From positions 864,971 through 928,970 of the forward strand of contig NZ_CM002139.1 in the NCBI RefSeq assembly GCF_000454545.1: a stretch of 64,000 bases of DNA, given 5' to 3'. The first letter of the stretch is position 1. Each line of letters starts with the position of its first letter. The stretch is from Xanthomonas cassavae CFBP 4642 (GTDB taxonomy: Bacteria > Pseudomonadota > Gammaproteobacteria > Xanthomonadales > Xanthomonadaceae). Below are positions 37,815 through 48,335 of the stretch, in pieces. The notes under the pieces are model-generated. The model saw only the letters and a program-made list of their open reading frames with translations, searched no databases and was not told where the DNA came from. Both the position numbers and the translations under genes were made by a program.

Positions 37815-38261
37815 TCATGCGTCGCGCTCCAGGCGCGCGATCACCGCTTCCAGTGCCAGCCGGTAGCTGTCGGCACCGAAGCCGCAGATCACCCCGTCGG
37901 CCTTGTCGCTGAGATAGCTGCGGTGGCGGAACGGCTCGCGCGCATGCGGATTGGACAGGTGGATCTCCACGAACGGCAGGCCCACGCCCAGCAGTGCATC
38001 GCGCAGCGCCACCGAGGTATGGGTAAAGGCAGCCGGGTTGATCAGGATGTAGGCGGTGCCGTCCTCGCGGGCGGCGTGGATGCGCTCCACCAGCATGTGT
38101 TCGGCATTGGACTGCAGGCAGCTCAGCGCATGCCCGGCCGCCTGCGCGCGGTCCACCAGGGCGGCGTCGATCTGCGCCAGCGTGGTACGTCCGTAGACCT
38201 CCGGCTCGCGGGTGCCGAGCAGGTTGAGGTTGGGGCCATGCAGCAGCAGCAGGTGGGCCAT
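37815..38261 (-). CDS. aroQ: Type II 3-dehydroquinate dehydratase
   Basis: A 148-aa enzyme of the shikimate pathway (dehydroquinate to dehydroshikimate). Hallmarks are [17 protein letters not shown] (residues 8-24, with catalytic Tyr23), the [16 protein letters not shown] motif and [14 protein letters not shown]. It leads the aroQ-accB-accC unit found in many gammaproteobacteria. Confidence 0.96.
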   Translation of the reverse strand: MAHLLLLHGPNLNLLGTREPEVYGRTTLAQIDAALVDRAQAAGHALSCLQSNAEHMLVERIHAAREDGTAYILINPAAFTHTSVALRDALLGVGLPFVEIHLSNPHAREPFRHRSYLSDKADGVICGFGADSYRLALEAVIARLERDA

Positions 38262-38835
38262 GACATCCAGCGGAGCGGAAAGGCCGGAAGTCTGCGCGAT
38301 GCTGGCGATGCTGTCCAGATAGCAGAAGTTATAGCTGTTTTAAACGTTTGATTGAATCCTTGCGGTGGTTGCCGGCGGCGTCAGGCGCGGCGGGCATTGC
38401 GACATGACTGGTCGGGTTTGACGGGCCTGACGGCCGCGCCGGGTTGCGGCCGCCGATCGGGGCGTGTGTTCAGCAGTACCGCGTCGTTGCACGCCGATGC
38501 ATGCATCCGGCGACTGAATGATATCGATGTGCCGTCAGTGGATGGTCCACTGCTGCGTGTCGGCGCGCTGTGCGCGCGGCGGCAGTTCGGGTGTCGCCCG
38601 GTGATGGCGTGCATCGCCGTCCATGCCGGAGTGCAGATGCGTCGACTACGCCTGCACGCTGCAGGCCGGAGGTGCCAGCAGGGCGGAGGCAACACGGATC
38701 ACAGTCGGCTGTCAGCCAACGCACGGGCGCGCCGGCATTCAGGCGCCCACCCTCCAGCGCAGATCACGCATAACATCCCGCACTACTGCGCAGGCGCTGC
38801 GGCGCGCCGGATGCGCGGCTACTTCACCCGCTGCG
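38262..38835. other. Gene-free stretch between aroQ and dsbD
   Basis: About 570 bases. The first 100 bases hold the aroQ promoter region with an A+T-rich patch (38325-38356). The remainder is G+C-rich; its open frames have no recognisable product, and no RNA gene is evident. Confidence 0.45.
38328..38356 (-). promoter_or_regulatory. Candidate promoter of aroQ-accB-accC
   Basis: On the minus strand, -35 TTCAAT (38351-38356) and -10 TATAAC (38328-38333) with a 17-base spacer, about 70 bases upstream of aroQ. The -10 is good and the -35 weak. Confidence 0.35.
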
Positions 38836-41151
38836 TCAGCGCGCCGCGCGCAGCAGCGCATCCTCGGTGATCGCGCCGGTCAGCACGGTGGGCAGGATCG
38901 CCGGCGGGGCGCCGGGGCCATAGACCACGTACAGCGGCACGCCCACGGCCTGGTGCTGGTCCAGGAAGGTGCTGATGGCCGGGTCGACATTGGTCCAGTC
39001 GCCTTTCATGTACACCGCATCCACGCGGCGCAGGGCGTCGCGGAATTCGGCGCTGCCCAGCACGTTCTTTTCGTTGGCCTTGCAGGTCACGCACCAGTCG
39101 GCGGTCATGTTGACGAACACCACGCGGTTGTCCGCGCGCAGGCGGTCCAGCAACTGCGGCGAGAACGCCACCACGCCTTCGCTGGCGGCGGTGGCGGCCG
39201 GCAGGCGCAGGCGGGTGACGCCGACCACCGGCACGATGGCCAGCAGCAGCATCACCGCGGCCAGACGCATGCCGGGGCGATGGCTGCTCCAGCGGCTGCG
39301 CTCGAAGCACCACAGGCCCAGCGCCAGCAAGGTGGCGCCCACCAGCATCAGCGCCACTGCGTCCACGCCGCGCTGCTTGCCCAGCACCCACAGCAGCCAG
39401 ATCGCGGTGAGGTACATCGGGAACGCCAGCACCTGCTTGAGCGTTTCCATCCACGCGCCGGGCGTGGGCAGGCGGCAGGCCAGCGAGGGGATGAAGCCGA
39501 TCAGCAGGAATGGCAGCGCCAGGCCCAGGCCCAGCGCCAGGAACACCAGCATCGCCAGCAGTGCCGGCGCGGTGAACGCATACGCCAGTGCGGTGCCCAT
39601 GAACGGGGCGATGCAGGGGCTGGCGACCACGCAGGCCAGCACGCCGGTGAAGAAATCGCCCAGCGGGCCGTTGCGCGCGGCCAGCGACTGGCCGATGCCG
39701 CCCAGGTTGCTGCCCAGGGTGAACACGCCCGACAGGCTCAGGCCGACCGCAAACATCAGGTAGGCCAGCGCGGCCACGAACCACGGCTGCTGCAGCTGGA
39801 AACCCCAGCCGGCCGCCTGACCGGCCGCGCGCAGCGCGATCACCAGCCCGCCGATGGCAGCGAAGGACACCAGCACGCCCAGCGAATACCAGATGGCATG
39901 GCTGCGCGCGTGGCTGCGGCTCTCGCCGCTGTGCGCCAGGCCCAGCACCTTCAGCGACAGGATCGGCAGCACGCAGGGCATCAGGTTCAGCACCAGCCCG
40001 CCCAACAGCGCCAGCGCCAGCATCGCCAACAGGCCCTTGTCGGTATGCGGCGGCTGGGTGCGCTGCGGGTTGTCGGCCGAGGCGTCGACAGTCGCACGCC
40101 TCGCGCCCTGCGCGGCTTGGGGCGGGGCCGGTTCGGCGGGCGTCTGCCCGGCGGCCAGCGGCGAAATCATCAGCGGCGCGGCCTGCGCCTGGTTCTGCGG
40201 CGACACCGTGCCGGCGGGCAGGTCCAGCGCCACGCGGCGGGTCATCGGTGGATAGCAGATGCCATCGGTCTGGCAGCCCTGGAAGGTGGCCACCAGGGTC
40301 ACCCGAGCCGGGTCGGCGCGCTCGCGCAGCAGCGGCAGGGTGACTTCGGCCTGGTCGAAATACACCACCACATCGCCGAAGTGCTCGTCGCGGTGGGTCT
40401 TGCCCTGCGGCCAGCGCGGCAGGCCGGTACGCACGCCGCTGCTGCCTTCCAGTGCCAGCGAGGTGCGGTCGCGGTAGAGGTAGTAGCCCGGCGCCGGGGT
40501 GAAGCGCAGCAGCAGGCTGTTGCCGTCGCCGACGATGGCTTCGAAAGTGAACGCCTGCTCGGCCGGCAGCGGCAGCGCCTCCATGCCGGCCGCCTGGCCG
40601 GTGGCGCCGAACAGCCGTGGGCCGGAGGCGTTGCGCGGCACCAGTGCGCCCAGGTTCTCGCGCGGCGGGGCGGCATTGGCGGCCGGTGCGCCGGGCAGGG
40701 TGACGCGGATCTCGCGGCGCTGCGGCGGGTAGCACACGCCGGCGTCGGCGCAGCCCTGGTACTGCACCTGCAGCACCGCGGTCTGCAGCGACGGCTCGGC
40801 CTTGCCGGCCAGGGTGGCCTGCAGCAGTTTGCGGTAGGTCTGCACCTGGCCGAAGAACGCGTCGTGCTTGCTCTCGCCTTCCGGCAGGGTCAGTTCGCCG
40901 GCGGCAAAGCCCTGGCCGGATTTGACGCCGATGCGGTGGCGATAAAGGTAATAGCCCGGCGCGATCTTCCATTGCAGCGCAATGCTGTCGCGGCTGTCGG
41001 CCTGCGCACTCAGCGCGAAGGCCTGGTCCACCGGCAGCAGGTCGGCTTCGCTGACCGCCTGCGCGGCGGGCGCCACCAGCGCCAGCGAGGCGGCGAACAG
41101 GGGGGCGGCCAACAGCATGCGGCGGGCGATCCAGCGGGACAGGGACTTCAT
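38836..41151 (-). CDS. dsbD: Thiol:disulfide interchange protein DsbD with duplicated N-terminal domain
   Basis: This 771-aa inner-membrane protein moves electrons from thioredoxin to periplasmic disulfide isomerases. After a signal peptide (1-32) there are two DsbD-alpha type domains instead of one, each with a Cys pair (YQGCADAGVCYPP at about 130; FQGCQTDGICYPP at about 290). The eight-helix beta domain holds Cys in LNLMPCVLPILSLK and VASPCIAPFMG. The C-terminal gamma thioredoxin domain has the ADWCVTCK site. Typical DsbD is about 565-600 aa; the extra length is the second alpha domain. Confidence 0.93.
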   Translation of the reverse strand: MKSLSRWIARRMLLAAPLFAASLALVAPAAQAVSEADLLPVDQAFALSAQADSRDSIALQWKIAPGYYLYRHRIGVKSGQGFAAGELTLPEGESKHDAFFGQVQTYRKLLQATLAGKAEPSLQTAVLQVQYQGCADAGVCYPPQRREIRVTLPGAPAANAAPPRENLGALVPRNASGPRLFGATGQAAGMEALPLPAEQAFTFEAIVGDGNSLLLRFTPAPGYYLYRDRTSLALEGSSGVRTGLPRWPQGKTHRDEHFGDVVVYFDQAEVTLPLLRERADPARVTLVATFQGCQTDGICYPPMTRRVALDLPAGTVSPQNQAQAAPLMISPLAAGQTPAEPAPPQAAQGARRATVDASADNPQRTQPPHTDKGLLAMLALALLGGLVLNLMPCVLPILSLKVLGLAHSGESRSHARSHAIWYSLGVLVSFAAIGGLVIALRAAGQAAGWGFQLQQPWFVAALAYLMFAVGLSLSGVFTLGSNLGGIGQSLAARNGPLGDFFTGVLACVVASPCIAPFMGTALAYAFTAPALLAMLVFLALGLGLALPFLLIGFIPSLACRLPTPGAWMETLKQVLAFPMYLTAIWLLWVLGKQRGVDAVALMLVGATLLALGLWCFERSRWSSHRPGMRLAAVMLLLAIVPVVGVTRLRLPAATAASEGVVAFSPQLLDRLRADNRVVFVNMTADWCVTCKANEKNVLGSAEFRDALRRVDAVYMKGDWTNVDPAISTFLDQHQAVGVPLYVVYGPGAPPAILPTVLTGAITEDALLRAAR

Positions 41152-41167
41152 GGAGGTTGAGGATTCC

Positions 41168-41491
41168 TTAGCGGGTTTCGGCCCGGACCCAATCGAGATA
41201 GGCCGGCAGCCCGGCGCTGGCGTGGACCGCTACCGCCTCCGGCAGTTCATACGGATGCAGCGCCTGCAGCCGCGCGATGGCGTCCGGCAGGCGGTCTTCC
41301 CAGGTCTTGATCAGCAACTGCACTTCGCTGCTGCGCTCGATCGCCCCGTTCCAGCGATACAGCGACTGCACGCCAGGCAGCTGGGTGACGCAGGCGGCAA
41401 GGCGTTCGTCCAGCAAGGCATGGGCGATGCGCTCGGCGCTGTCGGCATCCGGGCAGGTGCTGAGCAACAAATGGAGGGAAGAGGCAGTCAT
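41168..41491 (-). CDS. cutA: Divalent-cation tolerance protein CutA
   Basis: A 107-aa protein of the PII-like trimeric CutA family: LLLSTCPDADSAERIAHALL, LAACVTQLPGVQSLYRWNG, and the C-terminal PYELPEAVAVHASAGLPAYLDWV. Associated with copper tolerance in E. coli, though its real role is unclear. The start at MTASSLHLLL (ATG 41491) is chosen; the longer frame adds a Pro-rich non-conserved stretch. It lies 16 bases upstream of dsbD, the same pairing as cutA-dsbD in E. coli. Confidence 0.93.
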   Translation of the reverse strand: MTASSLHLLLSTCPDADSAERIAHALLDERLAACVTQLPGVQSLYRWNGAIERSSEVQLLIKTWEDRLPDAIARLQALHPYELPEAVAVHASAGLPAYLDWVRAETR

Positions 41492-41736
41492 CGGACCCGG
41501 CAGTGTAATCCCCTGCCTGCGGGGGATCGACCGGGGGTTCCGGAACGCGGCATCCAGTTCGCCCCCGGCTGGCGTGCCAGTGGGGGGCGAAGGATCAGCA
41601 CGGATCAAGGGGATCCCCCTGCGGTGGTTGACTCCGGTGCCCGCACTGGTGGCGTAGCAGCACCGTGGTCATCGCAAGAACGGCTCCGCACACACAGCGC
41701 ACCGGCCCGACGCATCCGGCGCCGGGCCGGTATCGC

Positions 41737-43515
41737 TCAGTTGGCCAGCTGGCAACTGGCCGGCTTGGCCGAATTGAACAGGCCGGCGGTGGCCCATTCG
41801 GGGTGATCCACGAACGGGTTGCGGTTGCCCTGGAAGCTGAAGATCACCTGGTTGCGCGCCCGCTCGGCATCGTCCGGCGGGTCGGCCTGGTGCCAGGCCA
41901 GCAGCGTGGACAGCAGGCCCATGTAGGCGGGCGAGGACGCGGTCTGCACGATCCGGCTGCGGTCGTCGGTGAGCTCCAGGTCCGGCTCGGACTGGCCGGT
42001 GGCCGCATCAAGGCCGCCTTCGTAGCGGATCGCCATGTACATCACCGCGCGCGCCATATCGCCCTTGCGCCGGCCCCACACCTCGAAGGTGCCGCCGTTG
42101 CCGTCCGGCGTGCGGACCCAGTTGGAATTGCCCGGATAGCGCCCGCTGCCGCCGCCGCTGCCGTCGTTGACCTCGGTCACCCGCTCGCCGCAGCTGCTGG
42201 TGCAGGTGGCGTAGGGCTTGTTGCCACGGTCGGCGTTGAAGGTGGTGTTGGTCAGGTACAGCATGTGGGTGTCGGTGTAGGGCGCATACGGCAGGCCGCG
42301 GTCGCCGGTGGCGCTGCCGAAGCCCAGCGAGTTGGGCCAGGTGTGCTCGCGGTTGTAGGTGAGCCCGCTGCCGGTGCCGGCCCGGTCGCTGACCTTGGCG
42401 TAGCTGCGGTTGCGGTAGGCGTCCAGGATGCGGCCGCTGTTGTTGGGGTCTTCGTCGGCCATCTCCAGGATGGTCCAGGTACTGGTGCCGGTGCCGCTGT
42501 ACGGGTACACCGTGTGGCCGCGGATGGTGGCGTTGAGCGAGCAGCGCAGCTGGCTGGGGCTGGTGGTGTTCACCCGCGCGTAGTAGCCGGTGCCGCCGCC
42601 GCTGGCGGTCGCCACGGTGAAGGCGATGGATTGATTGGCCGCCGGGCTCAGCCCGCTGGCATCGCGGATGGCGCTGGCGGTGATCGCCAGGGTGCAACGC
42701 TCACTACCGACCAAGGCGGTATTGGTGGACAGGGTGAAGCGGGTGCCGCTGGTTGGATGGCTGAGCGCCACCGTGCCGGAGCTGGCGCAGCTGAGCGCAA
42801 AGGCGCCGCTGCTCAGCGTCACCGCCTCGCTGAAACCCACGCTCAGGTCGCCGGCGGCGGGAAAGCCGGTCGCGCCCTGGCTAGGCGTGGTGCTGGTGAT
42901 GCTGGGGGCACCGGTGGTTCCGCCACCGCCGCTGCCGTTGAAGCTCTGGCCGCGGTTGCACGCGCCGAAGGTCTGCGCCGCCGAGCCGGCCCAGCTGAAG
43001 TTGGCCGCGCTGCTGCCGGTACCGGTGAGCTGCAGGGAGCTGCCGACCGCACTGCTGTTGCTCTCGCTGACCGGCAGGTTCTGGCTGGTGACCCCGGCCG
43101 CGGCGCCGCCGCTGCCGCTGCCGGTGATGGCGCCTTCGTAGCTGAGGAACTGCACCAGCTGGCCGTTGGGGTCGACCAGCGCCACACCGTCGTTGGGGCC
43201 GTTCTGTACGCCGTTGCTGGCGTAGCTCACCGTGGCGATGCGTACCTGGCTGCCGCAGCTGACCAGGTTGCCGGCCGGTACCGCGGTGGTGGCGTAGACC
43301 GTGGCCGCACCCGGGGTACTGCCGTTGTAGAGCTGGATGCGGTAGCCGCTCAGCGATTCGCCGGCAGTGGCCACCACTTCCACGCCTTCGCCGGTGTCGC
43401 CGGAGGCGCCCGCGTCGTCGTAATGCAGTTCGTTGATGAACACCGCGGCGTGGGCGGTGGGGACGGCCAGGGCTACGGCGCAGGCCAGCGGAAGACGACG
43501 GAACGGCAATCTCAT
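41737..43515 (-). CDS. Secreted endonuclease I with lamin-tail and Ig-like domains
   Basis: A 592-aa exported nuclease. Signal peptide (1-23, cleaved after AHA), then a lamin-tail-like domain (24-175; AVFINELHYDDAGASGDTGEGVEVV). A Gly/Thr linker, an SbsA/Big-type Ig-like domain (about 205-305; SITSTTPSQGATGFPAAGDLS) and the C-terminal endonuclease I domain (about 310-592) follow, the last with catalytic YNREHTWPNS, GNKPY and WGRRKGDMARAVMYMA. It probably degrades extracellular DNA. It stands alone, with its own promoter. Confidence 0.92.
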   Translation of the reverse strand: MRLPFRRLPLACAVALAVPTAHAAVFINELHYDDAGASGDTGEGVEVVATAGESLSGYRIQLYNGSTPGAATVYATTAVPAGNLVSCGSQVRIATVSYASNGVQNGPNDGVALVDPNGQLVQFLSYEGAITGSGSGGAAAGVTSQNLPVSESNSSAVGSSLQLTGTGSSAANFSWAGSAAQTFGACNRGQSFNGSGGGGTTGAPSITSTTPSQGATGFPAAGDLSVGFSEAVTLSSGAFALSCASSGTVALSHPTSGTRFTLSTNTALVGSERCTLAITASAIRDASGLSPAANQSIAFTVATASGGGTGYYARVNTTSPSQLRCSLNATIRGHTVYPYSGTGTSTWTILEMADEDPNNSGRILDAYRNRSYAKVSDRAGTGSGLTYNREHTWPNSLGFGSATGDRGLPYAPYTDTHMLYLTNTTFNADRGNKPYATCTSSCGERVTEVNDGSGGGSGRYPGNSNWVRTPDGNGGTFEVWGRRKGDMARAVMYMAIRYEGGLDAATGQSEPDLELTDDRSRIVQTASSPAYMGLLSTLLAWHQADPPDDAERARNQVIFSFQGNRNPFVDHPEWATAGLFNSAKPASCQLAN

Positions 43516-43968
43516 CGACAGCTCCTTGTGATCGGGGAATGCGTTCGCGACTGTAGAGCCTGTGCATGACAGCCGATGGAACCTGGTTCCACTTCAGGGC
43601 AATGGTCATTCGGGAGGGTAGGGTGCCGTGGCGTGGCGCGATCCCGGCGCAGCGCGCCTAGCCGCTGCAATCCCCGGCGCCGGCTGCGCTGCAGGCGAGC
43701 GCCCGCGCGTGGCTGTGCCCAGAACGTCGCGGCGCATGCCCCCGGCCCGATCCTTCACGCCTTGCCTGGCTGCACGGTGGCCCCCGCGTGTCGAGCGGAT
43801 GAAAATTTTTTGCGCCCGGCCCTTGAAACCCGCCCGCCCAGCACAATCTCTGGCCGGCACCCGCTCTGTCGGGTTTTTTCCGCGCGCTGTGCTGGCAGTC
43901 GTCATATACGAGTGCTAACATCGCCGATAATTTCCAGGCCAATCAATTACTTAAGAGGGTCTTTCTCT
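43516..43968. other. groESL regulatory region
   Basis: About 450 bases upstream of groES and divergent from the nuclease. No coding frame is credible. It carries a heat-shock-like -35 (CTTGAAA, 43822-43828) and the CIRCE operator near the gene. Confidence 0.6.
43892..43918 (+). promoter_or_regulatory. CIRCE operator of groESL (HrcA site)
   Basis: CTGGCAGTC-N9-GAGTGCTAA. The right arm is the exact consensus and the left arm matches TTAGCACTC at six of nine positions, with the canonical 9-base spacer. It lies 50 bases upstream of groES and implies HrcA repression in addition to heat-shock control. Confidence 0.82.
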
Positions 43969-44256
43969 ATGAGCATCAAGCCGCTTCACGACCGCGTTGT
44001 AGTCAAGCCGATCGAAGCCGACGAAGTTTCCGCCGGCGGCATCGTGATCCCGGACTCCGCCAAGGAAAAGTCCACCAAGGGTGAAGTCGTCGCCATCGGC
44101 GCCGGCAAGCCGCTGGACAACGGCAGCCTGCGCGCGCCGGTGGTCAAGGTGGGCGACAAGGTCATCTACGGCCAGTACGCCGGCAGCAGCTACAAGTCCG
44201 AAGGCGTCGAGTACAAGGTGCTGCGCGAAGACGACATCCTGGCCGTCATCGGCTAA
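43969..44256 (+). CDS. groES: Co-chaperonin GroES
   Basis: A 95-aa heptameric lid of the GroEL chaperonin. It starts [19 protein letters not shown]. The mobile loop ([20 protein letters not shown], residues 21-40) and C-terminal [12 protein letters not shown] are conserved. The ATG is preceded by AAGAGGG. groEL follows after a 135-base spacer that contains two ATTCCCGA repeats. Confidence 0.97.
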
Positions 44257-44269
44257 AGCCGTTGACGGC

Positions 44270-44298
44270 GGGATTCGGGAGTCGAGATTCGGGATTGG
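44270..44298. repeat. ATTCCCGA-type repeat in the groES-groEL spacer, first
   Basis: GGGATTCGGGAGTCGAGATT, then CGGGATTGG. It forms an inverted pair with the repeat at 44351-44380 and could fold into an mRNA hairpin between the two genes. Confidence 0.7.
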
Positions 44299-44349
44299 TC
44301 AGTGCGCGTCGCGCAGCTGATCCCGCATCTCCCCCGGAACCCGCTCTAG

Positions 44350-46032
<1,683 letters not shown>

Positions 46033-46057
46033 TCCACGCCACTTAGGCTGTTGCGTT

Positions 46058-46088
46058 AAAAAAACCCCGCCGAACGGCGGGGTTTTTT
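46058..46088. terminator. Bidirectional Rho-independent terminator after groEL
   Basis: AAAAAACCCCGCCG, an AA loop and the exact complement CGGCGGGGTTTTTT. T-tracts on both strands suit it to end groESL and also the convergent xopX gene at 46150. Confidence 0.93.
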
Positions 46089-46149
46089 ATGCGCGTCACT
46101 CACGCTTGCGCATGCACATGGCAGTTGCCGATGACCGGCGCTCGTCCCG

Positions 46150-48279
46150 TCAGGACGAAGGCGCTGTGCTGGTTGCGGCCTGATCCGGCGACCGATGCGC
46201 GTGCGCAGGCGAGCGTTGCTCAGGCGATGCACTGGCTGCGGCCAACGCAGCGCCGTCGTTCGTCTCCTCGATATCGGCGATGTCGTCGATCTCGGTGATC
46301 GTGACGCTGCTGCTGGGCCTGGCCTGCGCCTGCGCACCGGCGTCCTCGATCACCTGCAGGGCGATTTCGCCGACCCGCTGCGCGTACTCCTGTGCCTGGT
46401 CCGGCGACAGGCTCTGCACATATCTGGCCGTGTCTTCCACGTTCTGGATGAGCTCCTCGGGCGAGGAGGGCATGCGGGTTGCGAGCGTGGTGCCGTCGGG
46501 CCCTTTGAACACCCGCATGACCTGCGCCCCGCCCCAGTTCATCGCCAGCTCTGCGCCACGCGCCATCGGGCCCGGCATGGTCATCGACATCAGCGACATG
46601 ATCGCGCCGGCGTAGTAGGGCGATGCCGACGAGGCTTCGATCAGGCTCTTGTCTGCGAAGGTCTTGGACAGTTTCTCCACGCCCAGTGCCAGCGCCATGA
46701 CCAAGCTGCCGGAGCACATGGCCTTGAAGCGTTCCATGGCGTCCTGACGGGTCGCATGTGCGTTGACCGCCGACTGCATCATCACCGCGGTAACAACGAT
46801 CGTGTCGGCGACCAGGTCGACTGTACCGATGCGATCGGGCTGGATCAGGTAGACCGTCAGCCCGGTCACGCCGGCCCCCAGCAACGCCAATGCCAGCTTG
46901 GGTGCGATGTCGTGGTTGGTCACCTGGCGCGGGATGGCGGCTGGCAGGCCCTGGTCCCGGTTCTGGTCCACTTGTAGCGCAGCGCTCAGTCGCTTGCTGC
47001 ATCGGTCCAGCGTCTCCAGCAGCTGCGTGCACTGGGCATTGAGCGTGCGGGTGAGCTCGCGCCCCTGGCTTGGGTCGGTGAAGTCGCGACGTGCCTGTTG
47101 AAACGCTTCTCGGCCGTTCTCCAGAGCGGCGCAGATCTCGTTGAGTTGCGCGCGCAGTTGCGTGCTGATCTGGCCGGGCGTCAGGCGTGCACGCAACCGC
47201 TGCGCCTGGCTCTGAAAACCGGCGCTTTCTGCAATGCCGGCGCCCAGATGCGACACCTTGCGTTGCAGTCGATTGCCGAGCACGTTAAGGCTGTTCCAGA
47301 GGAAGGGCGTGAGCACCATCGCCGCACACGCTGTCGATGCGGCCGCGGCAAATCCCGGGTTGTTTTCCACTGCTTCGGCCTGGTGCCGCATGGACGGGTT
47401 GCCGAATTTCTTGGGCAGTTCGGTGGTGAGAAACAATCCGTTGAGCAAAATGGCGTAGAAGTGCATTTCGTTGGCGTCGCGCCCCAGCTGCCCGCCCATC
47501 AGCGGGAACGGAAGCCCGTCGGCGGTGGGGCGCAGCGCAGAGGCCGAGAGCGTCATCACGCCCTTGGATGCCCCGGCGATGGAATAGGCGAAGGTCTTGA
47601 CCTGGTTGCCCAGCAACGGACTGGGGACCACCAGCGGCCAGAGATTGACCAGGTTGGCGAGCGACTTCAGCGCCCGTCCGGCCGCAGGTGTGCCGTGCTC
47701 CAGCGGCTGCAGCGCGTCTTCCACGGCCTTGATGTCGCCGAGCAATTGCTGACGGAAGCGTGCTTCCAGACCGGTTGCCGCTTCGATGACATCGCGCAGC
47801 TGGGTGATCTGCTGGCGGCACGCGGCCAGACTGTGCGGCGCGTGCTGTTCCGGGTCGGTGTGACGCACCATCTGCAGGAATGCAGGATCGTCCGCATGGA
47901 TCTGCAGCATGGTGCGCAGATCCGCCAGCGACCAGAGATCGGACGCCCCCTTCGATACCGCAGCGTAAGCCTGCTGAACGCCGCTTGCCAATGCAGCGTT
48001 TGCGCGGGCGGCAAGCGAGGGGGCGGTGGACGGGCCGGCGGCGCGTTCGGGTGAATGGGCTGGCGGTTCGGCGTCGTGCGAGGGCACCGGCGAAGCGCCG
48101 TGCTCGGAGTCGGCGGTGGACGCGCGCGAACTGTTGCGGGGAGTGAGCGCCGACAGGCTGGGGTGCATCGGCGTTTGCGCCGGCGATGTGGCGTCGGTGA
48201 CGGGAGCGTTGTCGGTATGGATGTCGTGCAATGGCGCCAGAGAAGAGGGGCCTGCGGTTTGCTGTTTCTTGATCTCCAT
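46150..48279 (-). CDS. xopX: XopX-family type III effector, copy 1
   Basis: A 709-aa effector injected into plant cells. The start MEIKKQQTAGPSS has an AAGGA site in place, so the frame extension to 48414 is not used. Residues 1-100 are Ser/Pro/Ala-rich (secretion signal type). From about 105 the conserved XopX body follows (SDLWSLADLRTMLQIHADDP ... GNQVKTFAYS ... SASALRPTADGLPFPL ... MTMPGPMARGAELAMNWGG). The C-terminus is Ser/Ala/acidic. XopX promotes virulence and modulates plant immunity; its biochemistry is not established. Next to groEL in several xanthomonads. A PIP-like box lies upstream at 48375-48399. Confidence 0.9.
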   Translation of the reverse strand: MEIKKQQTAGPSSLAPLHDIHTDNAPVTDATSPAQTPMHPSLSALTPRNSSRASTADSEHGASPVPSHDAEPPAHSPERAAGPSTAPSLAARANAALASGVQQAYAAVSKGASDLWSLADLRTMLQIHADDPAFLQMVRHTDPEQHAPHSLAACRQQITQLRDVIEAATGLEARFRQQLLGDIKAVEDALQPLEHGTPAAGRALKSLANLVNLWPLVVPSPLLGNQVKTFAYSIAGASKGVMTLSASALRPTADGLPFPLMGGQLGRDANEMHFYAILLNGLFLTTELPKKFGNPSMRHQAEAVENNPGFAAAASTACAAMVLTPFLWNSLNVLGNRLQRKVSHLGAGIAESAGFQSQAQRLRARLTPGQISTQLRAQLNEICAALENGREAFQQARRDFTDPSQGRELTRTLNAQCTQLLETLDRCSKRLSAALQVDQNRDQGLPAAIPRQVTNHDIAPKLALALLGAGVTGLTVYLIQPDRIGTVDLVADTIVVTAVMMQSAVNAHATRQDAMERFKAMCSGSLVMALALGVEKLSKTFADKSLIEASSASPYYAGAIMSLMSMTMPGPMARGAELAMNWGGAQVMRVFKGPDGTTLATRMPSSPEELIQNVEDTARYVQSLSPDQAQEYAQRVGEIALQVIEDAGAQAQARPSSSVTITEIDDIADIEETNDGAALAAASASPEQRSPAHAHRSPDQAATSTAPSS

Positions 48280-48298
48280 GGTGGGTTTCCTTGATGGG
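47882..48298. repeat. 417-bp exact repeat shared by the two full-length xopX genes, copy A
   Basis: Covers the first ~133 codons plus the ribosome site of copy 1. I find it base-for-base identical to 50899-51315, while the remaining coding sequences differ widely. Confidence 0.85.
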
Positions 48299-48335
48299 AG
48301 GGAGCGGCCAGCGGGTACTGGCTGGCGCACATGCA

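Noticed and set aside
38623..41160. 845-codon open frame on the plus strand, opposite dsbD
   Set aside because: Arg/Gln/His-rich shadow of dsbD.
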